A stretch of 64,000 nucleotides of DNA, from NCBI RefSeq assembly GCF_964275005.1, contig NC_092705.1, positions 16,891,385 to 16,955,384 on the forward strand, in the 5' to 3' direction. The position numbers and the translations under genes were made by a program. The notes under the pieces are model-generated. The model was not told the origin of the DNA. It did no database searches and saw only the letters and a program-made list of their open reading frames with translations. Positions 34,118 to 46,376 of the stretch are shown one piece after another. Every line of letters begins with the position of its first letter. Within the stretch, counting starts at the first letter, position 1. The stretch is from Diadema setosum (taxonomy: Eukaryota; Echinodermata; Echinoidea; Diadematoida; Diadematidae).

Positions 34118-35272
34118 ATGATTACATTCCTCAGCTGTGAACAATGTGTTTACGAGTATTGCGACAAACATTCCACCGTAGTTATTCGTTTACATAAGCC
34201 TATATCGTTTGAAATTATGACGATGGTGTCGCCAACCGATTCCGATGTCGAGCCCTCATCTGTTGGTCCCTTGGTCGTCGCATCTTTTCAGATCGGCATC
34301 GGTGTGGTTGGCATCCTCGGTAATGGATTGTGCTTCTTCGTGCTGCGACTTCAGGCCAAGACGAATAATACAAACTGGCTGATTGTCAACCAATGTTTGA
34401 CTGACCTGATTACTTCTGTGTTACTAATAGCAGCCACCGTCCACCTCCGGTGGTTTGCTACTCCTCCCGCAACACCGGGACTCATCGCTGAGCTCTTCTG
34501 TCGTCTCTGGGACTCGAGAGTTATCTACTTCGCCGGCTTCGCCATCTCCTCCTTCAACCTCACACTTATCTCACTTGAGAGATACTTCGCCGTCCTGCAT
34601 CCCATCATTTACATGGCACGGTTCAAGCGTCGGGCGGTGTACCATATGGCTGCAGCGGCCTGGCTCACCGCCCCGATCCCCCAAATTGTCCTGTTGTTCA
34701 CAAAGTTTGGCCAAGAGGGTGGTCAATGTGTCTTCGTTTCCACCGGCCAGGCGGTCGGGGTACTGATCTTCTTCTGGGAATATTTTATTCCCGTTGCCAC
34801 CATGTCCTATTGTTTCGTTTGCATCAGCCTTAAGATGAAGGCCCTCAATCGTATATCTCACCTATCCGCATCTCTTGAAACTTCGACGTCGCCTCGACAA
34901 GAAGCGAGTATGAACGCCGATGTCAGCCCCGTGCTGGCGATCGAGCATATTTCTAGTGGGGTCTCTGACCGAGGAAGTGTGCGGACAGCGGCTCCGCATC
35001 CACCAGAACGTCAGGGTAACGTGCGCCGCCGAAATATTACCATCACTCTCCTCATCATATACGTGAGCTACTTGGTGTGCTGGACTCCGAATCAGTTTGT
35101 GTTTTTAGTCGTCAACTTTGGTAAGATTCCGGGCTACATTGGCAGCACTTGGCACATCTTTACTACCATTCTAGCGACACTGAACCTCGTTGTGAATCCT
35201 GTAATCTACACCTTGCGATACAAAGAAATAAGACACAGTTTAAGAAATTTGCTAGGCCATTGTTTGAAGTAA
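34118..35272 (+). CDS. Class A (rhodopsin-like) GPCR, intronless, orphan
   Basis: Seven membrane segments (about residues 52-78, 87-109, 125-153, 175-195, 211-237, 305-331 and 343-365) carry class A marks: GN in TM1, NQCLTDL with the TM2 Asp (96), Cys128 opposite Cys204, ERY (154-156) in place of DRY, Trp182 in TM4, CWTP (321-324) in TM6 and NPVIY (360-364) in TM7. The third inner loop is long (about 238-304). The upstream ATG gives 384 aa. The ATG at 34223 has a better context (A at -3, G at +4), starts MVSPTDSDVEPSS and gives 349 aa; I prefer it because the first 35 residues look untypical. No signal peptide. Ligand unknown; lineage-expanded intronless receptors are common in sea urchins. 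A possible ATTAAA lies at 35544-35549. Confidence 0.92.
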   Translation: MITFLSCEQCVYEYCDKHSTVVIRLHKPISFEIMTMVSPTDSDVEPSSVGPLVVASFQIGIGVVGILGNGLCFFVLRLQAKTNNTNWLIVNQCLTDLITSVLLIAATVHLRWFATPPATPGLIAELFCRLWDSRVIYFAGFAISSFNLTLISLERYFAVLHPIIYMARFKRRAVYHMAAAAWLTAPIPQIVLLFTKFGQEGGQCVFVSTGQAVGVLIFFWEYFIPVATMSYCFVCISLKMKALNRISHLSASLETSTSPRQEASMNADVSPVLAIEHISSGVSDRGSVRTAAPHPPERQGNVRRRNITITLLIIYVSYLVCWTPNQFVFLVVNFGKIPGYIGSTWHIFTTILATLNLVVNPVIYTLRYKEIRHSLRNLLGHCLK

Positions 35273-35778
35273 CTGCTGTTCTGGGTTTAAGTTGATCTGA
35301 ATGTGAAGACTGAATTCAAACATTATAGGAATGACAGAATAACGGAAGTAGACATATCTAAGAAAGTTGTGGTTTTTTAGTGCCTCGCGTTTCTTTATGG
35401 AAATAATGATGTTAGTTACGATTGTAACCAATGCACATATGCATAATATTTATAGATGAAATGATGGTGTCATTGATCACTAGGCCTAGCAACTATCGCA
35501 TTAACTTCAGTATAAATTGCCGCTGAATTTTCTTTTCTTTCTAATTAAAAGTGAAGTAAATAGAATATCTGTATTACTCACTTTGTACTTTTGTAGTGCT
35601 GACGTGTGAAACACGTCAGGGGTAGTGGTTGTGGTTGCCACATTATTGTCCTGAACATTATTTTCGTCGATAATGTTTCTTTTTTTATTTGTTTCATTCT
35701 TATTTTGTGTGTGTTTTTTTTGTCTTGGGGTCGGGGTTCTACATTATCTAAAAAAGTGTCGTTAGGCGTGGAAAATCA

Positions 35779-36240
35779 ACACCTCACGTTCTTTACATTT
35801 TGTAGCTCTGACCAATAGAACTATTCGGTAAAAGAATTTTGAAACGTTGAAATTTCACAACCTTCACGTTTTCATGATAGATCTCAAAGAGACATACGCC
35901 ATTTTGTGTTTGGTTTTACTCTATTTATCGAAACAACTTGGAAATAACGTGAAATGCACTTGTAAGTCATCAAGACACTGTAATGACATACTGTTTTACC
36001 TTTGTGAAACACCTCACGTTCTTTGCATTCGTGGCTCTGACCAATAGAACTATTCGGTAAAAGAATTTTGAAACGTTGAAATTTCACAACCTTCACGTTT
36101 TCATGCGATAGATCTCAAAGAGACATACGCCCATTCTGTGTTTGGTTTTACTCTATTTATCGAAACAACTTGGAAATAATGTGAAATGCACTTGTAAGTC
36201 ATCAAGACACTGTAATGGCATACTGTTTTACCTTTGTGAA
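35779..36240 (+). repeat. 230-bp tandem duplication
   Basis: Two head-to-tail copies with period 230 (AACACCTCACGTTCTTT at 35778 and 36008), almost identical over GCTCTGACCAATAGAACTAT through GTGAAATGCACTTGTAAG. High similarity suggests a recent event. Non-coding, just downstream of the GPCR. Confidence 0.88.
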
Positions 36241-36849
36241 AGATACACGTATAAGAAACAAACAAACTAATTAGGCTGTAATTTTGACAGCTGATTTTAA
36301 TCTCGTATAATAATGTACGTCGCCTTCCCCTATATCTTGCATTTGCGCGGTGTTTTTGTTTAAATCGGAGTAAAGTAATGAAAACCGTGAGGGGAAATAA
36401 ACTTGGAGCAGTGGAAGAGATACATTAATTTACTATTAGTAATATAATTATATAATATCATATTATATTTAACGTTCGACATCAGCGATGGCCCGATGAC
36501 CACGGGCCACCAGATCGAGGTAGATTCCATGCCACCACTTTAAAGAAATGATGTGGTATGGTAGCCCAATCAGGCCCCTCAAAATTTGTGCATGTGGACA
36601 TTGTTTTTGTGTGTTTTTCTCATTCAGAATAGTATAGGGAAGAATAACTCGCGGCGCAGTGCCTGATATCATGCAGACATTTTAGCTATAGCTGCTGCGA
36701 CCATGCAAGGTTAAATGCCAGATCGCCACTGATCTTCGCTGTCAAACTCAGTCAACTTTACGCCAAATTCAACCAAATTTATATGTGCAATGATAAGATA
36801 GCGATTAGGTTTTACCCCTTATTTAATGATTATAATCATTTTATATATA

Positions 36850-37073
36850 CAGTAGACTCCCGTTATAACGAAGTCCTCGGGACCGGTAGTTTTCTTTCGT
36901 TATATGGAAGTTTCGTTTTAACCAAACAAATGAACAATACATTGTAATAAAAATCTAACAAAAAAAAAAAAACCTCCAAAAAAGACATCGAGCGGATGAT
37001 GTTGCGGCCTGAATCTTTACTTCGTTGTAGCCGAAATTTCGTTATAACCGTGTTCATTAACGGGAGTGCACTG
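36850..37073. mobile_element. Pogo/Tigger-type MITE
   Basis: 224 bp with ends CAGTAGACTCCCGTTATAAC and, inverted, CAGTGCACTCCCGTTAATGA, flanked by TA (36848-36849 and 37074-37075). CAGT ends with TA duplication define pogo-group mariner elements. No transposase. Confidence 0.8.
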
Positions 37074-38097
37074 TATGGGAGTGTGCCGCAATTCAACATT
37101 CGTTTGACGTGTTTGACATTAGAATGTTGGAACTTATTAGTCACAGTATGTGGTATTTGAAGCCCTTTATCATACCTACCAATTGTCACATTTTCACGTA
37201 GTTTATTATAATTCAAGGTTTTATTAAGTTATTTCATTCTTTTGTTTTTCTTTCTTCTTAGTCACAGTACAATGTACTTCTCGGCATGAAACTGTCACAA
37301 ATCTTGGCTCCTCGAGAAAGCTTCATGATGTTTCATGCACGTGATTTTTTTTTTTTTTTTGGGGGGGGGAGGGGGAGGGGTTTCACAGTGTATGTACTGT
37401 GTACGCGCTGTCTTGGGAACACCTTATGATACTAAGTTGTCAATTTCAACATGATTATCATGCCATATTGTATTATTGCAATGCTTTATTACATGACTTT
37501 ATGTTTTGTTGTTCTTGATTTTGTAGGGGAAAAAAAACTAATGAGTGTCGCGCCTCTGCCGGTGTTTGTGGTTGTCATAATAGACCACACGTTAATATTG
37601 CGAAAGCAGGGTGACACTAATAAATAACACTAATTAAATACTTCTTGGTTTGATTTTTATACCGTATACTTACATGGTTCGGATGAATGTACGTGGACAA
37701 CGATAGTCCAGTGACGTAGCTTTATGTAGTGAGAGAAGATTGTGCATTTACGGCGGACAACAAAACAACTGAATACAATTTGCTAGGGAGTAATTAGACT
37801 TAAGATACCCATTTCATTGGCTATAAGATAACTGTATTCGTTAAGTCATGTGAGGTCAAACACAAAATTACAAACGTAATCGTCTCTATGGTGATGAATA
37901 TAGTAGTATCCTTCAGTGTTCAGTGTACATTATACCACCCACTAATTTTCATCTCTGTTAGTAGGTAGATTTTAGCTGATTGCAGTTAACCTTGCCTACC
38001 CACCACATTCTAAATTCTAATAGTTATTTTGGGTAGAAAATACAATGGATTGATTCATCAACGAATGACTTGGTAGGCAAAAAAAAAAAGAACAAAA

Positions 38098-38175
38098 GGA
38101 AGAAGAAGAAGAAGAAGAAGAAGAAGAAGAAGAAGAAGAAGAAGAAGAAGAAGAAGAAGAAGAAGAAGAAGAAGA
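38098..38175. repeat. (AGA)n microsatellite
   Basis: About 26 uninterrupted trinucleotide units preceded by a short poly(A). Serine, leucine and lysine homopolymer frames here are artefacts. Confidence 0.95.
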
Positions 38176-39631
38176 CAGATGCTCACTACCGTGAACCATG
38201 GTATCACGTTTACCTTTTGTCTTATACAGTATGTCCAAACAAAATTACAATCGGATTTTCGCATTGAAAACTCCCAATATGATTAATCTATCTAAATGCT
38301 ACTTTAGGGTCTTAAAATACAACATCTAAGCTCTATTTTGCAGAAAACCCCATTCAATTTGGTTACGCGGTCACAGAGAAATGTGGCTTGTTGTAAAGCA
38401 TGTCATGAGTCTGATTCTTCCAAGTTTAGCACTTGGATGCTCTTGGACTGTGAACACAATGGACAGAACTTGGAAGGAAGGGATTCCTGACATCCTCTAC
38501 AAAATTCCTCATTTCTCCTTAACCACTGAATCAAATCGGATGGGGTTTTCTGTAAGATGTGGGCAATGAGTTATAGTTTCATACCCTGAAATTGTATTTG
38601 GATTGATTCACTATCTTCAAAGTTATCATTGCGGAAGGACCCGTTGTATTTTTTTTTTTTTTTGGACATACGGTACACTTCAACAATATTTCGAGAAAAT
38701 ATGACACCTTAAAACGTAACTGCAAATTTAGACAAATTGTAAATTTTAGTCCGCCAGAATGTGAGCTCACTTTTCTCAGTGCTTTAATCATAATGACCAA
38801 GTGTAGTATACACGCTGCTTATATTAAATATATGGAGTATAGGCCCATCATTTTTTTTTTTTTTTTTGATTCACAATAATCCTCACGAGTCTTCAGGGGT
38901 TATGAGGCCTAGAAACGTGATAAATTTAAAACTGAAAATGAAATTCCTTTTAATTTCACTTCTCCTAAAAGATCCTTATTCGTTATGGGTTATCGCTTTT
39001 GGGGTACATTTGCATATTGAAGCAGATTACAGCAAGGGCTTGCTAAGATAATCGATAAAACTGATTCTCTCTTTGAAGTTTGGGTGGTTTTTAGAACGTT
39101 TAGCGGGTGCAGGAATTTGGTATCTCAGAAAATTGATTCACGGGTTTAATATCACACGGAAAACGAATGTCTTTAAAAATACCCCCCCCCCCAAAAAAAA
39201 AAAAAAAAATTCTTCCTGGAGTCAAAGCTGTCTGGACTCTTTTTTTATAATGGGCAATCGAAAATATTAAATTGCCTCTTCTACTGATACTTTCAGTCAT
39301 GATTTGGTTTACGATAATATACGAATCACTGTATAAGATTTGTGAAATATGCTTTGTTGGCTACATTATCATCGGGCAAGATGAATGGATAGTGATTTGC
39401 TCCACCCAGAAAGATGGTGGAGAGAGTTAGAGTGAGAGATAGGATGGGAAGAATGAATGAGACAGAGAGAAAGTATTTACATTAGAGAGGAAGAGAATAG
39501 AGAAGAAGGGACAGATAAAGAGCGAAAGAAAGAAAGAAAGAAAGAAAGAAAGAACGCAAAATAATTTGCCTAAAGAGATAAAAAGAATGGAAGAGAGTGA
39601 GGGGAAAAATAAATAGAGCATTTGATTACTC

Positions 39632-39674
39632 ATTTGTGTGTGTGTGTGTGTGTGTGTGTTGTGTGTGTGTGTGT
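39632..39674. repeat. (GT)n microsatellite
   Basis: About 20 GT units with one interruption. Confidence 0.9.
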
Positions 39675-40980
39675 TTTAACTCAAATGAATTAAATATTTT
39701 TGTTGGGTCCGCTCATTTCACAAATTCAGACAATAACATGACTAAGTGCATTGAAGAAACCAAGACAAGGACGTCGTTCAATGTTACTGTGATCCAATAA
39801 TGTCAAAACTCAGCACACATTCATTCGGGGTTTTTTTTCGGTTTATGTTCCCGTTAATCTGGGAAAATCTGGGTTAATTTTGGAAAAAATGGCTCGCCAT
39901 CATGGCATTTAGGGAGAAAGAATGTTTGGCCGATGGAACGAATCTTCACAAAACTGTGTCAACGACAATAGTAAACATTGTGTATCCGAAGTTCTCACGG
40001 TGATATGTTTGCGTTGAGAGATTTCAATCTTTTATTTGAATATTACAGAAGAGTGCATGATCAATCAAACGTTGTAACATAATCATTTTTATCAAGAGCG
40101 GGAGGAAAGAAAAATTGATGTCACGGCTGACGCGAACTGTGCAATGTGTTTACATAATGCATACATATCTTTCGTGTGTGTGTGTGTGTGGTGATGGGGG
40201 GGGGGGGGGTAAATCATATCTGAAATCTGTATTATGAATACTGTTCTCCTTTCGTTATAGGATGTATGATTGAAAGTGAAAGTCAGATATGTTGTAAATG
40301 GTATATGCAGCGATTGTCATATAGTTAAAATAAATACAAACCAGAATGTGCCAACATGGCCAATGTTTTGCTGCGTCGTGTACATGTATCCACTGCAGCA
40401 AAGTGGAATTGTATGTGCTCGTATAATAAGTATGTACACCTTTTATGCGCACGTACATGTATGTGAATTATGTGTATGTTTACATGTGTGGATGTTTCTA
40501 TTTCGCTATAAAACGTGATTTTTGTGGCACAAATTGAGCAGCCAACAAAATGCGGCTCCTATACTTTGTAGAATTTGGAAGAAGAATCCATTCATATCTA
40601 TTGAGGTGACGAACAGGATATGGCGTTACCAGGGAAACGACGGCTGACCACAATATTAATGACCTTCACAGTGTAACGGATATTAGACCACTGTGAGCAA
40701 TTGTAGTGCATGGTGGTGAGTATTCCCATGAAACTTGACTTGATTGCTTCCCCTGACACTGTGATTATACTCCAGCACCAATACGGGGAATCTGCGAGGC
40801 CCAGCGGGTTGCCGCCCGGCGGGTTGCCGTACGGAGCAGGTTCAAAAAGCTTTGACATGTTGGACGGAAGTGGAAACTATTGCCGTACAGCCACATACAG
40901 CACAGACTATTTTCCCAATGTTCAACAGACTTTTTTTTTGAGGGGTGGGGGTTTATATGTAATCATTGGTGTCCTTTGAG

Positions 40981-41080
40981 TATATATATATATATATATA
41001 TTTTAATTTTATGAATTGATCATGTATGTGAAGATAGGAAGACAGGAATTATATATATATGTATGTATGTATGTATGTAT

Positions 41081-41159
<79 letters not shown>

Positions 41160-41230
41160 TTTTATGAATTGATCATGTATGTGAAGATAGGAAGACAGGA
41201 ATTATAGATGTATGTATGTATATATATAGA
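40981..41230 (+). repeat. TA microsatellite inside a ~153-bp tandem duplication
   Basis: The block AATTTTATGAATTGATCATG through GAAGACAGGAATTATA occurs at 41005-41055 and 41158-41207. Long TA and GTAT tracts lie between and after the copies, so a unit including the microsatellite was duplicated. Confidence 0.85.
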
Positions 41231-44200
41231 TATAATGTAATATGTTACAAACTTATCATATTCCACTACCGTCTGCCCGTTATTCAAAATGACCACTTCT
41301 GTCTAGATTTGTTTCTTCTATTCATGGTCTATGCTGAAATTTTGTCGAGGTATACAACAACAAAATGCAGACACGTGTGTGACACGAAAAAGTTATGAAA
41401 TCATAAAACCGTGTTCATTGACGTACAACTGTAGTTAGAATGAGAGGAAACCTTGGCTGTCATTTATGATTTCATTACGCGTGTAATGAATAATGTTAGA
41501 AAATATTATAACAGTACGCCGTCATCTCACAGTTTGACTAGAATGACGACCCCGAAAAGAAGGAATCACAGCGGGAAATACATTATCATGGTGTTATGAG
41601 TGAAGGTGTTAGATAAAACTCATGGTTCTGTCGTCTTTATTTTCCTGCAATTGCATATGGCATCATCCTCACGAGAAAAGGACACACTACAGAACCCATT
41701 TTTAAACTGCAACTGATGTTATGTTTGGCAGTAATTATACAGAAACCGTAGATTATGATGCCACCTACGGCTATAATAAACAGGTCAAATATAACTAAGT
41801 TACACTTCTTGTTTAATACTAAATTCATTATTTCATTACTAAACGGGACCTACAATCTTATCAAGTCATAAACAACAAACATAAATCAGAACAAGCAACA
41901 TTGTACAACTGCATCGAATAAGGTTCGCCGATTTACAAGAGAATCATATATAGTCCCAAATATACCTATGTCAAGTTGCGCTGAACTGAGTAGGAAAGTT
42001 GCCTATTAGCCGAATTATCAAACACTGGAAAAGGGGGGGGGGGGAGAGACAATAAAATCACGAACGTGCTTTCGTTGGAAAAATGTGACAGGTTAGATGT
42101 AATGTCATCTCTGTCTACACGACGTATCTTCCTCTGATTGCAGGAGCGTGCTTTATCTCTGTAAACGTATTACAGTGCATGCATGGATACATTCAGTGAC
42201 AGTCACAGCGCAAGCGATAACCAAATATGATTCTTTTTCTCTCTCTCTCTTTCTTTTCCTTTGGCGCATGACACACAGTAAAAAAAAAAAGTATTACTTC
42301 TCTTGCCTGTCGTCGGTCGTTGGCATAATTTCACAAAAGGAGTGGAGACGGTTTTGCCTCATGTATCGATTTTAAAGGATTTGACGGAGCATGTTGAAGT
42401 TCTGCGGTCGTCTCTCAGTCTCTTGATGAAAGAAAGATGACGAAAAGAAAAATGAAGGGAGAAAAGAAAATGCTGGAGCTTTGACTGATGTGGATATTAC
42501 AATAGATCACTTTCTGTTCATGCCTGCCGCTGAACGAACCCAATGATTTACCTGATGGACTGACATTTAAAACCTTCTCTTTTGTTAAAGTTTTGACAAT
42601 CAAGACCATTATCAGACCATTCGGATGAGATGCATCTGCAAGATAGTCATGTCTATTAGGAGGATTTTCTGAAAGCCCTTAATGCTTTATACTGTAACCA
42701 TTCTTACTGTAAATATCGGGCATAAAATTAATGACTGCTGAAAACGCCTGGTGTTTACATTAAAGGAACATTTCGTGTTTTGTGTCTGACCATTATTGTT
42801 CATAAATTATGTGTTATAATATAGATAGAAGGCCTATAATTATATGAGGTGCATATTGGTATAATTGTGGTGCATTTTATAAACATACATCTCTTGATAT
42901 TTTAACGAACTTGGCTGGATACGCCACTCGTATTTACGTCATAAATATTCCCTTATTCATAAACTGTAGATAAATATGTCATAGTTTATCCACACAATCA
43001 TATTATAGCTTCTTTTTTTAAGCTAAAACGCACTCCGACCTTTTCTCCGATTTTGAATACTGCGACATTGAAATTGTTATGCTAATCATCTTTTTTTATT
43101 CTCCACCGATTTGATGCCTGTGTCTGACTACGACATGTTGTATACAAATTATATTTTTTGTTCTCTTGTTCGACGGACAATGTTGATGACAAGTAAACTA
43201 GTATGTTTGCCTACGCAGGCCTAATCGAAGTAATAAGTATTCAGATGTACCTGAAACGGATATTGCATTTCTTGTTATAATGTTCTATAATATTCATTAG
43301 AAAGGCGAGAATGACATACCATAAATGCCAGTTCATCATCTTGTCTTGTGTCTGCATCTAATTTGCTGAACATACGTTTACTGTCCAATTTAAGCTAGCT
43401 TCTCATATGCCAATAAGCTGACAAAAGAGACTTCTGAAAGCAATGATATCCATAGAAATGTCTCGGTAGAAACACATGCATGTCAAGCGGATCAAATCCT
43501 TATGACATTTTTCCTGGGATGGTGACATTAATTACGTCTGCGTCAAGTGAGGACTCCGGCACTGCGAATTGTGTAAAGCGCAGCTGTTGGATGAGCTCGG
43601 GAAGCCGCTGTAGCAGAGCAAACACAAAGAAGATCCGAGATTGTGTAGTCATGGTTACCTGGTCTGAAACAGCGCTTTCTGATAAAATTATTATCTTATC
43701 ACATCAGTTTGCGTCTCATATAAAGTATATGGCAGTATTTGCAGTTTATTCACTTTTCATACTCCACAAATCATTTGAATAGGACCAAATCAAGTGATAA
43801 GATATCACATTATTGGGAAGACGAAGTCAAAGAGAATATAGAATCAAAAACTAAGAAGAGGGTTCCACTGGGAAGCTCTTAGCTTGTAAGATATAAACTC
43901 CCTAACGAGTAAAAAAGAGGTGAATAGGATATTACCATGTTAAAACCCATTAAATCAGCAAGTTTAGCAGATAAAGAAATAAAAACAAGCACTGTATAAT
44001 TCATGTGCATCTCCCCCCAAAATATATTTTCATATTTTCATCTCCTTTTGGACTTGACAAACTCTACTGACAAATTGAATATATAATGTACCAGACGATG
44101 AGGAACCGAATTAATGGTAGATTTCAGGACTCTATTTGCAATGCCATTCTATAACTAAAAGCCTTATTAGCGTTCAAAGTTAATATTTCAAGTAATTTCT

Positions 44201-46050
44201 GCTTATCTGTTGAATTAACGGGAGTCTCGAGCTCAGTATCGCAAGTTTACCTTCCACGCGTTGTTGCATTACAGACTACGTTACCTATGCAGGAACAGAG
44301 CAAGGGGGGGGGGGGCTTGGGCCTCCAGGAGCCATGGTCTTCATTTACATATTCTATCACACATGAGTTTTTAATGCGTTTATAAGAAGTTTCCTAAATC
44401 CGAAAACGAAATAAGGTTCATTAATAGGGCCTGTGCCTTTTCATTTTAACGAACTTTATTTCATTTCCGAATTAACGAATGTAAAACAATGTGAAATTTG
44501 TGAGACAATGATCAAACAAGTAAGCAAGGGAAAAATGATTAATGAAAAATGTAACCTATCATGAATTACAGGGGTGCAAGGAAAGATGGAAGAAAAAACA
44601 ATTTGTATCTCCCTACAGCACGCAATGCAAGGCTATGCTATGCTAAAAAAAAAATAAAATAAAAGAAAACATGCATGATAGATCAGCGCAGCTCTGAGTG
44701 TGCTCCAAAGAGATTAGGTGCTCGTTACCATTGCGCGCTATAATATGCGTATTATTTAAAGTTGCGCGCTACAGGAAAACCGCGCAAAGGAAACTCTGTG
44801 CAAATATCGCATACATACTGCTCTGTAACCCCGACGAACAGGAATTCAGTCTCGATTCAGAATTCAGAATTGTCTGAGGATCTATGAGTAAAACTCATGC
44901 GATTTCAGCCTGTCTTGTGGGTAAGTGTTGTACTCTCTTGCTTTCACTGAACTATTGGAACTGTTTGGTAACAGCAGAGAGTTCTGTTAGACAAAGTATA
45001 AAATGAGTGTTCCGTGAAAGAGGACCCATTGCTTGCAATGGAGAGGTTTTTATAACTTGGGTAAAGGAGACATACCCTGTATTTGTTTGTTTGTTTGTTT
45101 GTTTGTTTTTTTTTTTTTTTAAGATTCTACATTTCTAGGCATGATGGAGCCATCAAGTAGATGAAAATACAAACTAATATCTGATTATGTAATAGCACAT
45201 CACAAAACCCAATTTCATTTTTATTAATGGTATCAGTCAGCAAAATGATTTAACTATACACAGCCCAGTCGCTGTATAAATAGCGGTCGGGCTGCAAATG
45301 ATTATACATTTACTGCTGAATCATATAACAGACCATTATTATTATAGGAAGGTTGATGACTTGGCTGTTCTTGGGATGTAAGAAGAAAGATGATCGTCAG
45401 GTATACTGATCGTACGTAGATTATCATAGGGGTGACTATTCGAGTGTCTTGTTAAATGCTTTATTTTGTTCCTTTAGGCAGAATTTGAAAGGTGCAGAGA
45501 GATGCAACCTCGATTCCTCTTGTTTTGATTGCTTCAATAATTGAAGAGGTTTCTTCTGCAACATGTCTTAGTTTATAGTGTGAGAGCTTCATCAGGACCA
45601 GCATGATGAGTGGTCGTGTGTACGCCTTTGATGGTGATTCGCGCTTGGAGAGGAATGTGGATATCATCCACAAGCGTTATTCTGCTTGTGGATGAAATCC
45701 ACTGCATATTAATTGCTTTTCCCCATTTTGTCATTTCTTTCTCGCACGAGAGGATCATTGTCTCGTTCTCTCTGGTCAGCTATATATCCTGCTCAAGTCC
45801 CTGCATAATGTATTGACTAAACCCTGGAGCATTATGTCTGTCGTCTTGCATGTCCTTGCCCTTTGAGGTTGCCCGGTGTAGATATAAAGAACACCGTGAG
45901 AAAGAAGTGGTTATTACCGTCAGCATAATAATATTGAACAGCTTTTATCTTGCCAACATGGAGATGAACGCATCACACTGCAGTAGAACCATATTGTTCT
46001 GCTTGTGTCGGTGAATGGGGAGGGGAGGGAATATAACGGAGGAGAGAATG

Positions 46051-46371
46051 CAGGGGCGGATCCAGGAATTCCGTAAAGGGGGGGGGGGGGCAAAAATATG
46101 TCTGGTGCCACTTCCAGGTTTAATCGACTGACAAGCAAAAAAACAACAACAACAACACACAAACAGAAAACAAAAAAGAACAAAAAACGCTTCAGCGCGA
46201 GGTTTCATCGGCTGACAAAGATGGTTTCTTTAAAAGATTTATAAAGGGGGAGCACGCGCCCCTTTTCATTTTTATTTTTATTTCTTTTATTAAAAAAAAT
46301 AAAATAAGGGGGGGGGGGGCGCACCCGGTGCCCCCTCAACCCCCCCCCCCCCCCCCTTTGATCCACCACTG
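46051..46371. mobile_element. Small CAG...CTG inverted-repeat element, 5-bp duplication
   Basis: The left end CAGGGGCGGATCCAGG and the right end, inverted, CAGTGGTGGATC are each followed inward by long G runs. GAATG flanks both sides (46046-46050 and 46372-46376). The structure parallels the 14364-17210 element: CAG ends, G runs and a 5-bp duplication. No coding capacity. Confidence 0.7.
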
Positions 46372-46376
46372 GAATG

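Larger units (their letters stand above)
37076..46045. other. Gene-poor region
   Basis: I find no supported gene. Simple repeats occupy parts: a G run near 37361-37380, (AGA)n at 38098-38175, GAAA at 39523-39553, (GT)n at 39632-39674, and G or C runs at 39181-39192, 40197-40210, 42034-42044 and 44305-44315. A frame of 100 codons at 43480-43782 lacks any domain and is not called. Confidence 0.45.

Noticed and set aside
34455-34861. Frames of about 100 codons on both strands
   Set aside because: Out-of-frame shadows of the GPCR coding sequence.
38017-38267. Poly-Ser, poly-Leu and poly-Lys frames
   Set aside because: Translations of an (AGA)n microsatellite.
43480-43782. Plus-strand frame of 100 codons
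   Set aside because: No domain, no conserved motif, weak start context and no splice-supported neighbours; treated as chance.
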